Shown piece after piece: positions 8,510 to 16,984 of a stretch of DNA of 45,585 bases. A program made the position numbers and the translations under genes. Origin of the DNA: Pseudomonadota bacterium (GTDB lineage Bacteria; Pseudomonadota; Gammaproteobacteria; Burkholderiales; Rhodocyclaceae); NCBI GenBank assembly GCA_018241665.1, contig JAFEDK010000046.1:188-45772 (forward strand). The letters are read 5' to 3'. Each line of letters opens with the position of its first letter. The stretch's first letter is position 1. The notes below the pieces were generated by a model that was given only the letters and a program-made list of their open reading frames with translations, was not told the DNA's origin and did not search any database.

Positions 8510-8773
8510 CTAGTAGAGGGAAAGGGCTGCGGGCGGGCGGCATTCCTGCAGCACGCCCAGCGCCGAGGGGCCGAGCACGCGGTACACCTCTTCGAGGCTG
8601 CGCACGCAGGGTTCCGGCCGGCTGGTGGCGGACACATGGTGGGTGGTGCCGAACAGCATGCCGCCGCACAGCAGCAGGCTGCCGAGCAGGCAGGCGTGCA
8701 CGGTCCAGTCCCATTCGCCGGGTGGGGCCCAGGTGTGGCTGCGCTCCAGGCGTGGGAAAGTGGCGTGGGTCAT
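8510..8773 (-). CDS. Small membrane protein of unknown function
   Basis: An 87-residue protein starting MTHATFPRLERSH, with a good ribosome binding site (CAGGAGACGACC). A single hydrophobic helix lies at about residues 24-42 (WTVHACLLGSLLLCGGMLFG), and the soluble tail has two cysteines. I recognise no family. It sits between the BON-domain gene and the receiver-only regulator on the same strand, so it is probably a small envelope component of that unit. Confidence 0.65.
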   Translation of the reverse strand: MTHATFPRLERSHTWAPPGEWDWTVHACLLGSLLLCGGMLFGTTHHVSATSRPEPCVRSLEEVYRVLGPSALGVLQECRPPAALSLY

Positions 8774-8834
8774 GGTCGTCTCCTGGAAGTTCGGGACGGG
8801 GGGCTGCAACGGCCGGGCTGGCCGGCCGCCGTGT

Positions 8835-9173
8835 TTAACGCTGGATGATGATGTCGTTCCTGACGTCCTTCACGCCCTGGGTCGTCCGGGCGATTTCCTC
8901 GGCGCGCATCTTCTCCTTCGCCGACGGGGTGAAGCCGGACAGCTGGACCACGCCGTTGTGGGTCTCCACGCCGATGGCGGTGACCCGCACGGTCTTGTCC
9001 TCGGCGTGGCGGGCCTTCACGTTGGCGGTGATCGAGGCGTCGTCGATGAACTGGGCGGCAGCGGACTTCTCCGTGTCGTGGGACACCGGCTGGGGCTCGG
9101 CAGCCTGGGCGAGGCCGGCGGCCGCCAGGCTCAGGGTGGTGGCGACGAGCAGTCGGGTGAAGGGCTTGTGCAT
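8835..9173 (-). CDS. Periplasmic BON-domain protein
   Basis: A 112-residue protein with a cleavable Sec signal (MHKPFTRLLVATTLSLAAAGLAQAAEP) and one BON domain. It shares much of the sequence of the BON lipoprotein at 7497-7808 (AIGVET, GVVQLSGF, RAEEIARTT) but has no lipobox cysteine, so it should be soluble in the periplasm. The start at 9173 follows CAAGGAGAACCACC. It heads an apparent three-gene unit with the small membrane protein and the receiver protein, and is divergent from the LuxR-type regulator. Confidence 0.9.
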   Translation of the reverse strand: MHKPFTRLLVATTLSLAAAGLAQAAEPQPVSHDTEKSAAAQFIDDASITANVKARHAEDKTVRVTAIGVETHNGVVQLSGFTPSAKEKMRAEEIARTTQGVKDVRNDIIIQR

Positions 9174-9330
9174 GGTGGTTCTCCTTGAGGCTGTTGTCGG
9201 TATGCCGGGGCGCGGCGCGTGCCGCGCTTCCATGCTTCCCACTCTATGCGGCGGGCGGGCGGCGGGCTGTCCGACAAGGGCGGAACCGCGTGTAGGACTG
9301 CGCTGGCAGCGATGTCGGACTCCACGGGCT

Positions 9331-9357
9331 TTGCCGCCGGAGCCGGCTGGCTACAAT
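9331..9357 (+). promoter_or_regulatory. Possible promoter of the LuxR-type regulator
   Basis: TTGCCG at 9331-9336 and TACAAT at 9352-9357, with a 15-bp spacer that is shorter than ideal. The -10 match is good and lies about 30 bp before the start codon. It is weak evidence. Confidence 0.3.
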
Positions 9358-9387
9358 GAAGACTGTTGAATACGCGGAAAGGACCCC

Positions 9388-10023
9388 ATGCTGCGTCTGG
9401 CCATCGTCGATGATCACGGCATCGTGCGTGCCGGTTTCCGGGAAATGCTGGTGGACGAACTGGGCATCCGCATCGCCTTCGAGGCGGCCTCCGGCGAGGA
9501 GGCTCTGGAGAAGCTGCGCGAGCACGAATGCGACGTGCTGCTGCTCGACCTGTCCCTGCCGGGGCAGAGCGGCGTCGACGTGCTGCGTGTGGTGCGCCAG
9601 CGCCACGCCGACCTGAAGGTGCTGGTGCTCAGCGGTTTTCCGGAGGAGCGCTACGCGCTGCCGATGCTCCGCCACGGGGCCAACGGCTACCTGTGCAAGG
9701 ACTGCGAACGGGACGAGCTGCTGAAGGCCATCCAGACGGTGGCGCGGGGGCGGCGCTACATCTCGGGCCGCACCGCCGAGCTGCTGGCCGACGACCTGGC
9801 CGGGGAGTCCGCCGCGCCGGCCCACGAGAGCCTGTCGGAGCGGGAGCTGCAGGTCTTCCTGCGGCTGGCCCGGGGCGAGTCGGTGTCGGGCATCGCCGAG
9901 GCGCTGAACCTGAGCGTGAAGACGGTCAGCACCTATCGCTCGCGCCTGCTCGAAAAACTGGCCCTGGCCAGCAATGCGGAACTGGCCGCTTATGCCCTGC
10001 AGCACGGCCTGATGGTGTCCTGA
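9388..10023 (+). CDS. NarL/FixJ-type response regulator (REC + LuxR HTH)
   Basis: A 211-residue protein. The receiver domain covers about residues 1-120, with acidic residues D8-D9, phospho-acceptor Asp54 (LLLDLSLPG) and Lys in LCKDCERDEL. A LuxR-type helix-turn-helix follows at about residues 145-205 (LSERELQVFLRLARGESVSGIAEALNLSVKTVSTYRSRLLEKL). It should bind DNA as a phosphorylated dimer. The histidine kinase gene lies immediately downstream on the opposite strand with only 28 bp between stop codons, an unusual arrangement for a cognate pair. The divergent BON operon is a plausible target. Confidence 0.93.
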   Translation: MLRLAIVDDHGIVRAGFREMLVDELGIRIAFEAASGEEALEKLREHECDVLLLDLSLPGQSGVDVLRVVRQRHADLKVLVLSGFPEERYALPMLRHGANGYLCKDCERDELLKAIQTVARGRRYISGRTAELLADDLAGESAAPAHESLSERELQVFLRLARGESVSGIAEALNLSVKTVSTYRSRLLEKLALASNAELAAYALQHGLMVS

Positions 10024-10051
10024 CGGGGGGCCGCTGCGGCATGTGGCCGCG

Positions 10052-11494
10052 TCAGGCCGGGCGGCGCTGCAGCGGCATGCCGGCTTCGATCGTGCAGCCC
10101 TTGCCGGGTGCCGCCGTCACCGTCAGGTGGCCGCCGAACATCTGCACCCGGTGCTGCATGCCGGCCAGGCCGTGGCGGCTGAGCATCGGCGAGTCGGCAT
10201 CGAAACCGACCCCGTCGTCGCGGATCCACAGCTGCAGCTCGCCGTCGGCCACGTCGAGGCCGAGTTCCACATGGCTGGCATGGGCGTACTTGCGGATGTT
10301 GGTGAAGGCTTCCTGGGCGATGCGGAATACCGCCAGGGCCTGGTCCTCGGTGGGTTCCGGGTCGCTCCCGGGCAGCAGCAGTTCGACCGGAACTTCGCGG
10401 CTGAAGTCGTCGGCGAGGGCGCGCAGCGCCTCCACCAGGCCGAGCCCCTGCAGCAGCGGTGGGCGCAGGTCGTCGATGAGGCGCCGCTTGAGGGTGATGC
10501 CGGAGCCGATGGTATCGATGAGGCGCTTGAAGCGGTCGCGGATGTCCTGCCCGGTGCCCGGGCCGAGGCTGCGCAGCAGCCAGGCGGCGTCCATGCGGGC
10601 GGCGGTGAGGAGGGCGCCCAGCTCGTCGTGGAGTTCCCGCGCGAGCCGGCCGCGCTCCGCCTCGCGGGCGTTGGTGAGGTAGCTGGCCAGGTCGCTCAGC
10701 TCCCGCGTGCGCTGGCTGACCGTCGATTCGAGCCGGCTGTTCTCGTCGGCCAGCAAGGTCGCGACGCGGGCGCGCAGGCGGGCCCGCTGTTGCTGGACGC
10801 CGAACAGCACGATGAGCAGCCCGAGGGCGCCGACGGCGAGGGCCGTGACGGCCGTCTGCATGTGCTCCAGGCGCTGCAGGGAGTCGCGGGTCAGCTGCGC
10901 GTTGCTGGCTGCACGGCGCTCGTGCAGTGTGGTGATCGACAGGCGGATCTGGTCCATGAAGGCCTTGCCGGGGCCGGCCTGCTCCGGGCTGCCGCTGTCC
11001 TCGATGTCGCCGGAGGCGACGGCCCGGGCCAGGTGCCGGCGCTTGAGGGCGACCAGTTTCTTGAGCACCTCGAACTCGTCGCGGTCGGCGCTGCCAGCCG
11101 GAAAATCCCCTTCCATGGCGGCCAGCAGGCGCCCGACGCGGGCTTCGCTGTCCCGGTAGGGTTCCAGGTAGTCGTCATTGTGGGTCAGTATGTAGCCACG
11201 CACGCTGCTTTCCGCGTCCACCACGGTCAGCAGCAGGGCGTCCAGGCGGTCCAGCCGGGCGCGGTTGTCCTGTACGGTATGGACGGCTTCCAGGCCCAGG
11301 CGGGAGTTGTCCCGGCTGGTCGCCAGCAGGGTCAGCACGATGGCGCAGCCGGCGAGCAGCAGCACGTAGGGCCAGTAGCGCAGGGCCCGCATGTGCGCGC
11401 GCAGGTCGGCAAAACGGGATTTTCCGCTGGAAAGGGGATTGGGCATGCTGTCCACGGCCGGCTGGGGGAGGTGCGCGGCGGGTTTTTCCGCCAT
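10052..11494 (-). CDS. CHASE3-domain sensor histidine kinase (HisKA_3 type)
   Basis: A 480-residue protein if started at 11494, or 464 from a second ATG at 11446. Neither has a clear ribosome binding site; codon use favours the longer form. The order is a first membrane helix (YVLLLAGCAIVLTLLA), a periplasmic CHASE3 sensor (TVQDNRARLDRL...SSVRGYILTHNDDYLEPY), a second helix (VTALAVGALGLLIVLFGV), a coiled linker, the dimerisation/phospho-acceptor region RELHDELGALLTAAR and a HATPase_c domain (IAQEAFTNIRKYAHA, DDGVGFD). This kinase class partners NarL-type regulators, so the tail-to-tail LuxR regulator is the obvious substrate. The CHASE3 ligand is unknown. Confidence 0.92.
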   Translation of the reverse strand: MAEKPAAHLPQPAVDSMPNPLSSGKSRFADLRAHMRALRYWPYVLLLAGCAIVLTLLATSRDNSRLGLEAVHTVQDNRARLDRLDALLLTVVDAESSVRGYILTHNDDYLEPYRDSEARVGRLLAAMEGDFPAGSADRDEFEVLKKLVALKRRHLARAVASGDIEDSGSPEQAGPGKAFMDQIRLSITTLHERRAASNAQLTRDSLQRLEHMQTAVTALAVGALGLLIVLFGVQQQRARLRARVATLLADENSRLESTVSQRTRELSDLASYLTNAREAERGRLARELHDELGALLTAARMDAAWLLRSLGPGTGQDIRDRFKRLIDTIGSGITLKRRLIDDLRPPLLQGLGLVEALRALADDFSREVPVELLLPGSDPEPTEDQALAVFRIAQEAFTNIRKYAHASHVELGLDVADGELQLWIRDDGVGFDADSPMLSRHGLAGMQHRVQMFGGHLTVTAAPGKGCTIEAGMPLQRRPA

Positions 11495-11599
11495 GCTGCG
11501 CGTGGCTGTCGGACAGTGGTGGCGGCGTGACGGTTCCTGCCGCGCCGTCGCGGTGCCAGGCCCGGCGTGGTCGGACGGGGCAGGACGGAAGGAGTTGAG

Positions 11600-13528
11600 A
11601 TGACGGACGCAGGACGTGAGGATCCGCCGCCGCCGCGCCGCCGGAAGCGTTGGCGCGGACTCGTGGTATTGGCCCTGGCGGTGCTGGGAGGGCTCCTGTT
11701 CGACTGGAACATGTTGCGCGGGCCGATCGGCGACATGGTGTCGGCCCGCCTGGAGCGGGGCTTCCGCATCGCCGGGCCGCTGGACGTGGAGCTGTGGAGC
11801 CTGACGCCGTCGCTGTCGGCCGGCGACGTGCAGCTCGACAACGCGAGCTGGGGCAAGGTGCCGCAGATGCTGACGCTGCGGGAGCTGACGGTGAGCGTGG
11901 ACCTCATCCGCCTGCTGCGCGGCGAGCTGGTGCTGCCGCGGCTGGAGATCGACGGGCCGCGGCTGCAGCTGGAGGAGGATGCCCACGGGCAGGGAAACTG
12001 GCTGCTCGGCGCCCATGCCGAGGCCGTGCCGGTCGCACCGCGGCTGCGCGTCGGCACCTTGCTGGTCCGCGATGGCGAGGTGTCGGCCAATCTGCCGTCA
12101 CGCCAGACCGACCTGCAGCTGAGCATCGCCTCCGACGTGGTGGCCCGCCGGGTGCGCTTCGGCCTGGCCGGCCACTGGCGCGGCCAGGCCGTGCAGGCCG
12201 ATGGACAGGCTGGCAGCCTGCTGGACCTGGAACGCGCCGACCAGCCTTATCCGATTGAGGCCAAGGGCACGGTGGGGGCGACCCGCTTCACGCTCAACGG
12301 CCGCGTTGCCAACCTGCTGGCGCTGGCCGGGCTGGACGTGGATTTCAGCCTGTCCGGGCGCAGCCTGGCGGAACTGTATTCCCCCACCGGCGTGCCGCTG
12401 CCGGCCACGCCGCCGTTCCGGCTGGCGGCGCGCCTGCGCCACCAGGAGGGTGAATGGGCCTTCCGTGACATTGACGGGCGGGTCGGGCGCAGCGATGTGG
12501 CCGGCACGCTGAACATCGACCGCCGCGCGCCGCGCCAACGCATCGCCGGCACGCTGCGTTTCCGCCGCCTGGACCTGGCCGACCTGTCCGGCTTCATCGG
12601 CGCCCGCCGCGAATCCGGGCAGGCCGTCGCACCGCGGCCGGGCAAGGTCCTGCCGTCACGGCCGCTGGGCCTGGAGAAGATCGCCGCGGCGGATGTGGAT
12701 GTGGAATTCACCGCCGACGAGATCCGCAACAGCGGCCTGCCCCTCGACACGGCAGCGGGCCGGCTGCGCATCGACGACCGGCTGGTCAAGCTGTCGCCGC
12801 TCAAGCTGGGGCTGGCGCGCGGCCGCGTCGACGGTTCGGTCGAGCTCGACACCCGCCAGGCCGTGCCGGCGGCCCGCCTCGACATGCAGGCGGCGCGCCT
12901 GCGCCTGCGCGACCTGATGCCGGCGGAGGATACCCGCAAGCTCACCACCGGCCTGCTCGGCGGCCGGGCCAAGTTGGCCATGCGCGGCGTGTCGGTGGCC
13001 GAGCTGTTGGGCAGCGCCGACGGGGAGGCGGCTGTCGTGATGAATGGCGGCAGCACCAGCCTGTTGCTGGTCCGCCTGGCCAACCTGGACGTGGCCAACG
13101 GGCTGATGGCCTGGCTGGCCGGCGGCCAGCGCGAGGAGATCCGCTGCGTGATCGGCGACTTCCGGGCCCAGGCCGGGGTGCTGAAGACCCAGAACCTGCT
13201 GATGGACAGCCAGCGCATGCTGATCCGCGGCGAGGGCACGATCAGCCTGCGCGACGAGGCCCTCGACCTGCACCTGCGGGCAGCCGGCAAGGACGGCAGC
13301 CTGCTGGCCCTGCGCGGGCCGTTGAAGGTGGCAGGCAGCTTCGCCGCGCCGTCGGTGACGCCGGAGGCGCTGCCGCTGGGTGGCCGCATTGCGGCCAGCG
13401 TGGGCTTGGGCTTGGTGCTGCCGCCGCTGGCTTTGCTGCCCCTTGTCCAGATTGGCGATGCCGGCAGCGGCGCGGATCCTTGCGGGACGATGCTCGCGCG
13501 GGTCGGCGCGAAAGTGCGCCAGCCCTGA
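11600..13528 (+). CDS. AsmA-like family protein
   Basis: A 642-residue protein. A basic N-terminus (RRRKRWRG) is followed by one membrane helix at about residues 18-36 (LVVLALAVLGGLLFDWNML). Next comes the AsmA-type N-terminal domain (LDVELWSLTPSLSAGDVQLDNASWG) and a long beta-rich region ending with the AsmA C-terminal part. AsmA-like proteins are inner-membrane-anchored, largely periplasmic proteins linked to lipid transport to the outer membrane. The start follows GGAAGGAGTTGAG. It is divergent from the histidine kinase and convergent with the nir genes. Confidence 0.88.
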   Translation: MTDAGREDPPPPRRRKRWRGLVVLALAVLGGLLFDWNMLRGPIGDMVSARLERGFRIAGPLDVELWSLTPSLSAGDVQLDNASWGKVPQMLTLRELTVSVDLIRLLRGELVLPRLEIDGPRLQLEEDAHGQGNWLLGAHAEAVPVAPRLRVGTLLVRDGEVSANLPSRQTDLQLSIASDVVARRVRFGLAGHWRGQAVQADGQAGSLLDLERADQPYPIEAKGTVGATRFTLNGRVANLLALAGLDVDFSLSGRSLAELYSPTGVPLPATPPFRLAARLRHQEGEWAFRDIDGRVGRSDVAGTLNIDRRAPRQRIAGTLRFRRLDLADLSGFIGARRESGQAVAPRPGKVLPSRPLGLEKIAAADVDVEFTADEIRNSGLPLDTAAGRLRIDDRLVKLSPLKLGLARGRVDGSVELDTRQAVPAARLDMQAARLRLRDLMPAEDTRKLTTGLLGGRAKLAMRGVSVAELLGSADGEAAVVMNGGSTSLLLVRLANLDVANGLMAWLAGGQREEIRCVIGDFRAQAGVLKTQNLLMDSQRMLIRGEGTISLRDEALDLHLRAAGKDGSLLALRGPLKVAGSFAAPSVTPEALPLGGRIAASVGLGLVLPPLALLPLVQIGDAGSGADPCGTMLARVGAKVRQP

Positions 13529-13565
13529 CGCCCGGTTTGAAGCTACGCCTGCCTGGCCGGCAGGC

Positions 13566-14063
13566 TCAGCCGTCGCCGCCGATGCGCAGGCCGGTCTTCT
13601 TGAGGATGGCGGTGGAGAACAGCACGTCGCGGGCGCGGCAGGCGGCGCCGAGCAGTGTGGCGATCTCCTCCACGTGGGCCAGCACGGTGTCGCGGTCGCG
13701 CCCGTGCACCATCGCGAACAGGTTGTAGGGCCAGTCGGGCAAGGCCCGCGGACGCTCGTAGCAGTGGGTCACGAAGTCGAGGCGGCCGATGGCTTCGCCG
13801 AGCTCGCCGATGTGGGCGTCGTTCACGTCCCAGACCGACATGCCGTTGGCGGTGTAGCCAAGAGCGTAGTGGTTGGGTACCGCGCCGATGCGGCGGATCC
13901 GCCCGCCCTGCAACATGGCGGCAAGGCGCGTCTTGACCAGCGCCGCGTCGACGCCGAGCTGTTCGGCCAGCACATCGTAGGGGCGGGGCGCCAGCGGCAG
14001 GCCGGCCTGGGTGGCGATGATCAGGCGGCGCTCGAAATCGTCCGGCGGTAGCGTGTCCGTCAT
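13566..14063 (-). CDS. nirH: Siroheme decarboxylase subunit NirH (Lrp/AsnC-like)
   Basis: A 165-residue Lrp/AsnC-fold protein with the heme d1 signature VTHCYERPRALPDWPYNLFAMVHG, shared by the NirL/NirH branch. Together with NirG and NirDL it should decarboxylate siroheme to 12,18-didecarboxysiroheme, an intermediate in heme d1 synthesis. The helix-turn-helix remnant is retained but the family acts as enzyme, not regulator. The start ATG overlaps the nirG stop by 4 bp (ATGA), showing translational coupling. It is the last gene of its operon and meets the AsmA-like gene tail to tail. Confidence 0.9.
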   Translation of the reverse strand: MTDTLPPDDFERRLIIATQAGLPLAPRPYDVLAEQLGVDAALVKTRLAAMLQGGRIRRIGAVPNHYALGYTANGMSVWDVNDAHIGELGEAIGRLDFVTHCYERPRALPDWPYNLFAMVHGRDRDTVLAHVEEIATLLGAACRARDVLFSTAILKKTGLRIGGDG

Positions 14064-14551
14064 GCCTTCAGCCTCATGTCCACGAAGAACTCCCGCAGTT
14101 TGGGAAAGGCGAACACCGGCAGGCCGGTGGCGGCCTCGATGCGCGCCGTGGCGGCGGCGATGCCGTCCGGCGTTTCGGTGGCGAGTACGAACCACATGTT
14201 GAGGCGGTGCTCGCGCCGGTAGTTGTGGGCCACCTCGGGCAGCGCATTGACCGCCGCCGCCACCTCGTCGAAGCGTTCTTCTGGTACCGCCAGCGCGGCC
14301 AGCACGAAGCGCCCGCCGAGGCGTTCGATTTGGAACATCGGCCCGAAGCGCGTCAGCACGCGCGCGTCGAGCAGGCGCTGCAGGCGGGCGAGGAGGTCGG
14401 CCTCGGTGGTGCCGAGCTGTCCGGCGACTTCCCGGTAGGGCTCGTCACTGATCGGGAAGCCGCCCTGCAGCGCGTTGATGATGCGCCGGTCGAGCTCGTC
14501 GAGGACGGCCGGTGGCGGGCGGCGGGATGGGGCGCTCGAAGGGGCGTTCAT
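14060..14551 (-). CDS. nirG: Siroheme decarboxylase subunit NirG (Lrp/AsnC-like)
   Basis: A 163-residue protein with an Lrp-like N-terminal helix-turn-helix (LDELDRRIINALQGGFPISDEPYREVAGQLG) and the signature VAHNYRREHRLNMWFVLATE, typical of the NirD/NirG branch. It works with NirH and NirDL in siroheme decarboxylation. It overlaps nirDL by 4 bp upstream and nirH by 4 bp downstream. The assignment to G rather than D rests on position after a D-L fusion. Confidence 0.88.
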   Translation of the reverse strand: MNAPSSAPSRRPPPAVLDELDRRIINALQGGFPISDEPYREVAGQLGTTEADLLARLQRLLDARVLTRFGPMFQIERLGGRFVLAALAVPEERFDEVAAAVNALPEVAHNYRREHRLNMWFVLATETPDGIAAATARIEAATGLPVFAFPKLREFFVDMRLKA

Positions 14552-15537
14552 GCGGCGGCGAGCCCCTGCGGCGCTTGGTAGCGGGCGCCGCACTGCTTGT
14601 AGCAGTCGGTGGAGAACAGCACCGCGTGCGGGAAGGCGGCCAGGCCGACGGTGTCGGCCAGCTCGGCGCGGCGCGCCTCGACGGCAGGGCGGGATTGACC
14701 GTGGATCATGCAGAACAGGTTGTAGGGCCAGTCGGGGGTGGTGCGCCGACGGTAGCACAGGCTGACGCCGTCCTGGCCGGCGAGGGCGTGGCCGAGGGCG
14801 CTGACCTGCGCCTCCGGCACCGCCCACACGCACATCGCGTTGGCCTGCCAGCCCAGTTCCCGGTGCCGCACGACGACGCCGAAGCGGCGCAGCGTGCCGT
14901 CGGCGAGCCAGCGTTCGAGCGTGGCGAGCACGGCGTCTTCGCCGAGGCCGGCGGCGTGGCCAAGGGCGCGGAACGGCCGGGCGACCCAGGGCAGGCCATC
15001 GTGCAGGGCATCCACCAGACGCCAGTCAGCATCGTTCAGCGGTTGGCGCGGGCCGGCCGATGTGGCGTGGCGGGTGCGCCGGCCGTTGGCCAGGTCGAAG
15101 CCCAGGTCGATGTGGAATTCCTCGAGCAGCGGCAGGGCGATCGGCGGGCAGCCGGTGGCGGCGCCCATCTCGGCCAGCAGCGCGGCCAGCGCAGCCTCGT
15201 CGTGGGCGCTGGCGACGAACCACAGGTTGTAGCGGTGCTCGCGGCGGTAGTTGTGATTGACGCCGGCAAAGGCGCTGACGATGCGCGCCACGCGGGGCAA
15301 CTCGTCGACCGGCACGGCCATCGCGGCGAGGGTGCTGGCGCCCAGGCGGCGCGGCGCGAAGACGGCGCCGACCCGGCTGATCTTGCCGGCATTGCGCAGG
15401 CCGGCCAGCCGTGCCATGGCCTCGTCGGCGCTGCATCCGACCCGTGCACCGACGGCAGCCCAGGGCTCGGGAGCGAGCGGAAAGCCGCGCTGGAAGTCGT
15501 TGAGCAGCTGGAAGTCACGCGGATCGGCGGCGATCAT
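14548..15537 (-). CDS. nirDL: Fused siroheme decarboxylase NirDL
   Basis: A 329-residue protein made of two Lrp/AsnC-like halves. Residues about 1-153 are NirD-like, with GVNHNYRREHRYNLWFV. Residues about 165-329 are NirL-like, with VSLCYRRRTTPDWPYNLFCMIHG. In Pseudomonas nirD and nirL are separate; fused versions are known in other denitrifiers such as Paracoccus. The start at 15537 follows GAGAGGAGCCTGGCC. The frame stays open upstream through a 15-bp tandem repeat and a REP element, which would add Ala-Pro-Thr-Gly-Ser repeats, but that extension is not expected to be coding. It is the first gene of the nirDL-nirG-nirH translational unit. Confidence 0.92.
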   Translation of the reverse strand: MIAADPRDFQLLNDFQRGFPLAPEPWAAVGARVGCSADEAMARLAGLRNAGKISRVGAVFAPRRLGASTLAAMAVPVDELPRVARIVSAFAGVNHNYRREHRYNLWFVASAHDEAALAALLAEMGAATGCPPIALPLLEEFHIDLGFDLANGRRTRHATSAGPRQPLNDADWRLVDALHDGLPWVARPFRALGHAAGLGEDAVLATLERWLADGTLRRFGVVVRHRELGWQANAMCVWAVPEAQVSALGHALAGQDGVSLCYRRRTTPDWPYNLFCMIHGQSRPAVEARRAELADTVGLAAFPHAVLFSTDCYKQCGARYQAPQGLAAA

Positions 15538-15565
15538 GGCCAGGCTCCTCTCGTCCGGGGGATGT

Positions 15566-15685
15566 CTTGTGGTGGTGGAGCTTCCTGTGGTGGAGCTTCC
15601 TGTGGGGGCGCTTCCTGTGGGGGCGCTTCCTGTGGGGGCGCTTCCTGTGGGGGCGCTTCCTGTGGGGGCGCTTCCTGTGGGGGCG
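15566..15685. repeat. 15-bp tandem repeat running into a REP head
   Basis: Six perfect copies of CTTCCTGTGGGGGCG at 15596-15685, preceded by one variant unit (CTTCCTGTGGTGGAG, 15581-15595) and one degenerate unit. The last unit supplies the GTGG head of REP copy 3. It lies in the nirF-nirDL gap, within the nirDL leader. Confidence 0.95.
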
Positions 15686-15743
15686 AATTCATTCGCCCGC
15701 GGACTCTGGCGAGCCGGCATCGGGCGAATGAATTCGCCCCCAC
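15677..15743. repeat. REP pair (BIME-like element), copy 3
   Basis: Inverted REPs at 15677-15698 and 15722-15743 with a 23-nt spacer. It is located inside the nir operon, between nirF and nirDL, so the transcript would carry both hairpins. Confidence 0.92.
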
Positions 15744-15799
15744 GGGGTGCTTGAACCCCAAGGGCGGCTTGATCCTCGACGGATAGAGCGCAGCGCATC

Positions 15800-16984
15800 T
15801 CAAAAGCCGATGCGCTGGGCGCGGGACGTGAAGAAGATGCCCGACGGCGCGTCGGCCGGCAGCTCCTTGCGCACCGCGAAGCTGGCGGTGTCCACCACGG
15901 TGACCCGGTTGCTGTCCCGCGAGGACAGCCACACTTCCTCGCCGCGCGGCGTGAATTCCAGGTGCAGCACGGCCTTGCCGGGGCTGAAGGTGTGGATCAC
16001 ACGCTTTTCGACGGTGTCGATGACCTGCACCCACTCGTTGTCGGGGAAGGCGAAGTTCACCCACACCTGGCGGCCGTCCGGGCGCGCCATCACGAACACC
16101 GGCTGGCCCTTGACCGGAATGCGCGCCGCCTCCTGCCAGCTGCGCACGTCGGCGACCAGCACCTCGTGGCGGCCGACGGCCGGCAGCCAGGCCTGCCCGG
16201 CGGCCAGGGACCAGCCGCGCAGGTGGGGCATCTTGAAGACCGGTAGCTTCTCCTCGCCGCGGCCGTAGCCGGACAGGATCTTGCGGCTGCCGGCTTCCGG
16301 GTGCCACAGGTCGAGCAGGGAGATGCCGTCCTCGCCGAACAGGCCGGCCAGGAAGTAGCGGCCGTCGGGCGTGACCAGCCCGTCGTAGGGCTGCTTGCCG
16401 GCCGGGTAGCGGGTGGTGACCGGCTTGCGCGGGTCGCTGAGGTCGCTGACCCAGATCTCGTTGGCGTCGAACAGCGCGTAGGCGAAGCGCTGGCCCGGCA
16501 CGTCGGCCAGGCCGACGACGCGGGAGAACTTGCCCGGCGCGTACTCGGCGGGCACTTCGGCGAGCAGCTCCAGCGTATCGGCATCGAAGGCCTTGATGCC
16601 GCCCGGTTCGTAGTTCTGGGCGACCACCAGGCGGCCGTCCTGGGACACCGAGCCGCCGATGGAATTGCCGGCCTGGATGATGCGCCTGGCAATGCGGCGG
16701 GTCAGCAGGTCCACCTTGGTCAGCCCGCCGTCGCGGCCGAACACGTAGGCGTAGCGGCTGTCGCGGGAGAAGGCGACGTGGGCGTGGGACAGGTCGCCGA
16801 GGCCATCCACGCTGCCGAGGCTGCTGTCGTGGCTGTGTTCGACGATCTGCACGCGGCCGGTGGCGCGTTCGATGACCACGCCGAGGTCGCCGGTGCCGCG
16901 CAGCTCGGTGGGTGCGCTGGCGCAGGCGCTAAGGGCAAGGGCGGCCGCGAGGGTGCCGAGGGTGGTGAGGAGGCGCATGGTCAT
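15800..16984 (-). CDS. nirF: NirF, heme d1 biosynthesis protein
   Basis: A 394-residue beta-propeller lipoprotein homologous to the d1 domain of NirS. The signal peptide ends with the lipobox LSAC (LALSACAS), so it should be membrane-anchored on the periplasmic side. The body shows repeated blades, for example SHAHVAFSRDSRYAYVFGRDGG and LEFTPRGEEVWLSSRDSNRV. NirF acts late in heme d1 synthesis, reported as dihydro-heme d1 dehydrogenase. The ATG at 16984 overlaps the nirC stop as ATGA, which supports this start over the ATG 6 bp later. A 262-bp gap with a repeat array separates it from nirDL. Confidence 0.93.
   Translation of the reverse strand: MTMRLLTTLGTLAAALALSACASAPTELRGTGDLGVVIERATGRVQIVEHSHDSSLGSVDGLGDLSHAHVAFSRDSRYAYVFGRDGGLTKVDLLTRRIARRIIQAGNSIGGSVSQDGRLVVAQNYEPGGIKAFDADTLELLAEVPAEYAPGKFSRVVGLADVPGQRFAYALFDANEIWVSDLSDPRKPVTTRYPAGKQPYDGLVTPDGRYFLAGLFGEDGISLLDLWHPEAGSRKILSGYGRGEEKLPVFKMPHLRGWSLAAGQAWLPAVGRHEVLVADVRSWQEAARIPVKGQPVFVMARPDGRQVWVNFAFPDNEWVQVIDTVEKRVIHTFSPGKAVLHLEFTPRGEEVWLSSRDSNRVTVVDTASFAVRKELPADAPSGIFFTSRAQRIGF

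Noticed and set aside
13547-13565. Terminator between the AsmA-like gene and nirH
   Set aside because: GCCTGCC/GGCAGGC forms a 7-bp stem but there is no T-run on either strand, so it is not called.
15566-15743. CRISPR-like array in the nirF-nirDL gap
   Set aside because: Units are contiguous 15-mers with no unique spacers and no cas genes. It is a simple tandem repeat joined to a REP pair.
15538-15798. Longer NirDL N-terminus with Ala-Pro-Thr-Gly-Ser repeats
   Set aside because: The frame is open only because the repeat period is 15. A good ribosome binding site and start of homology are at 15537.
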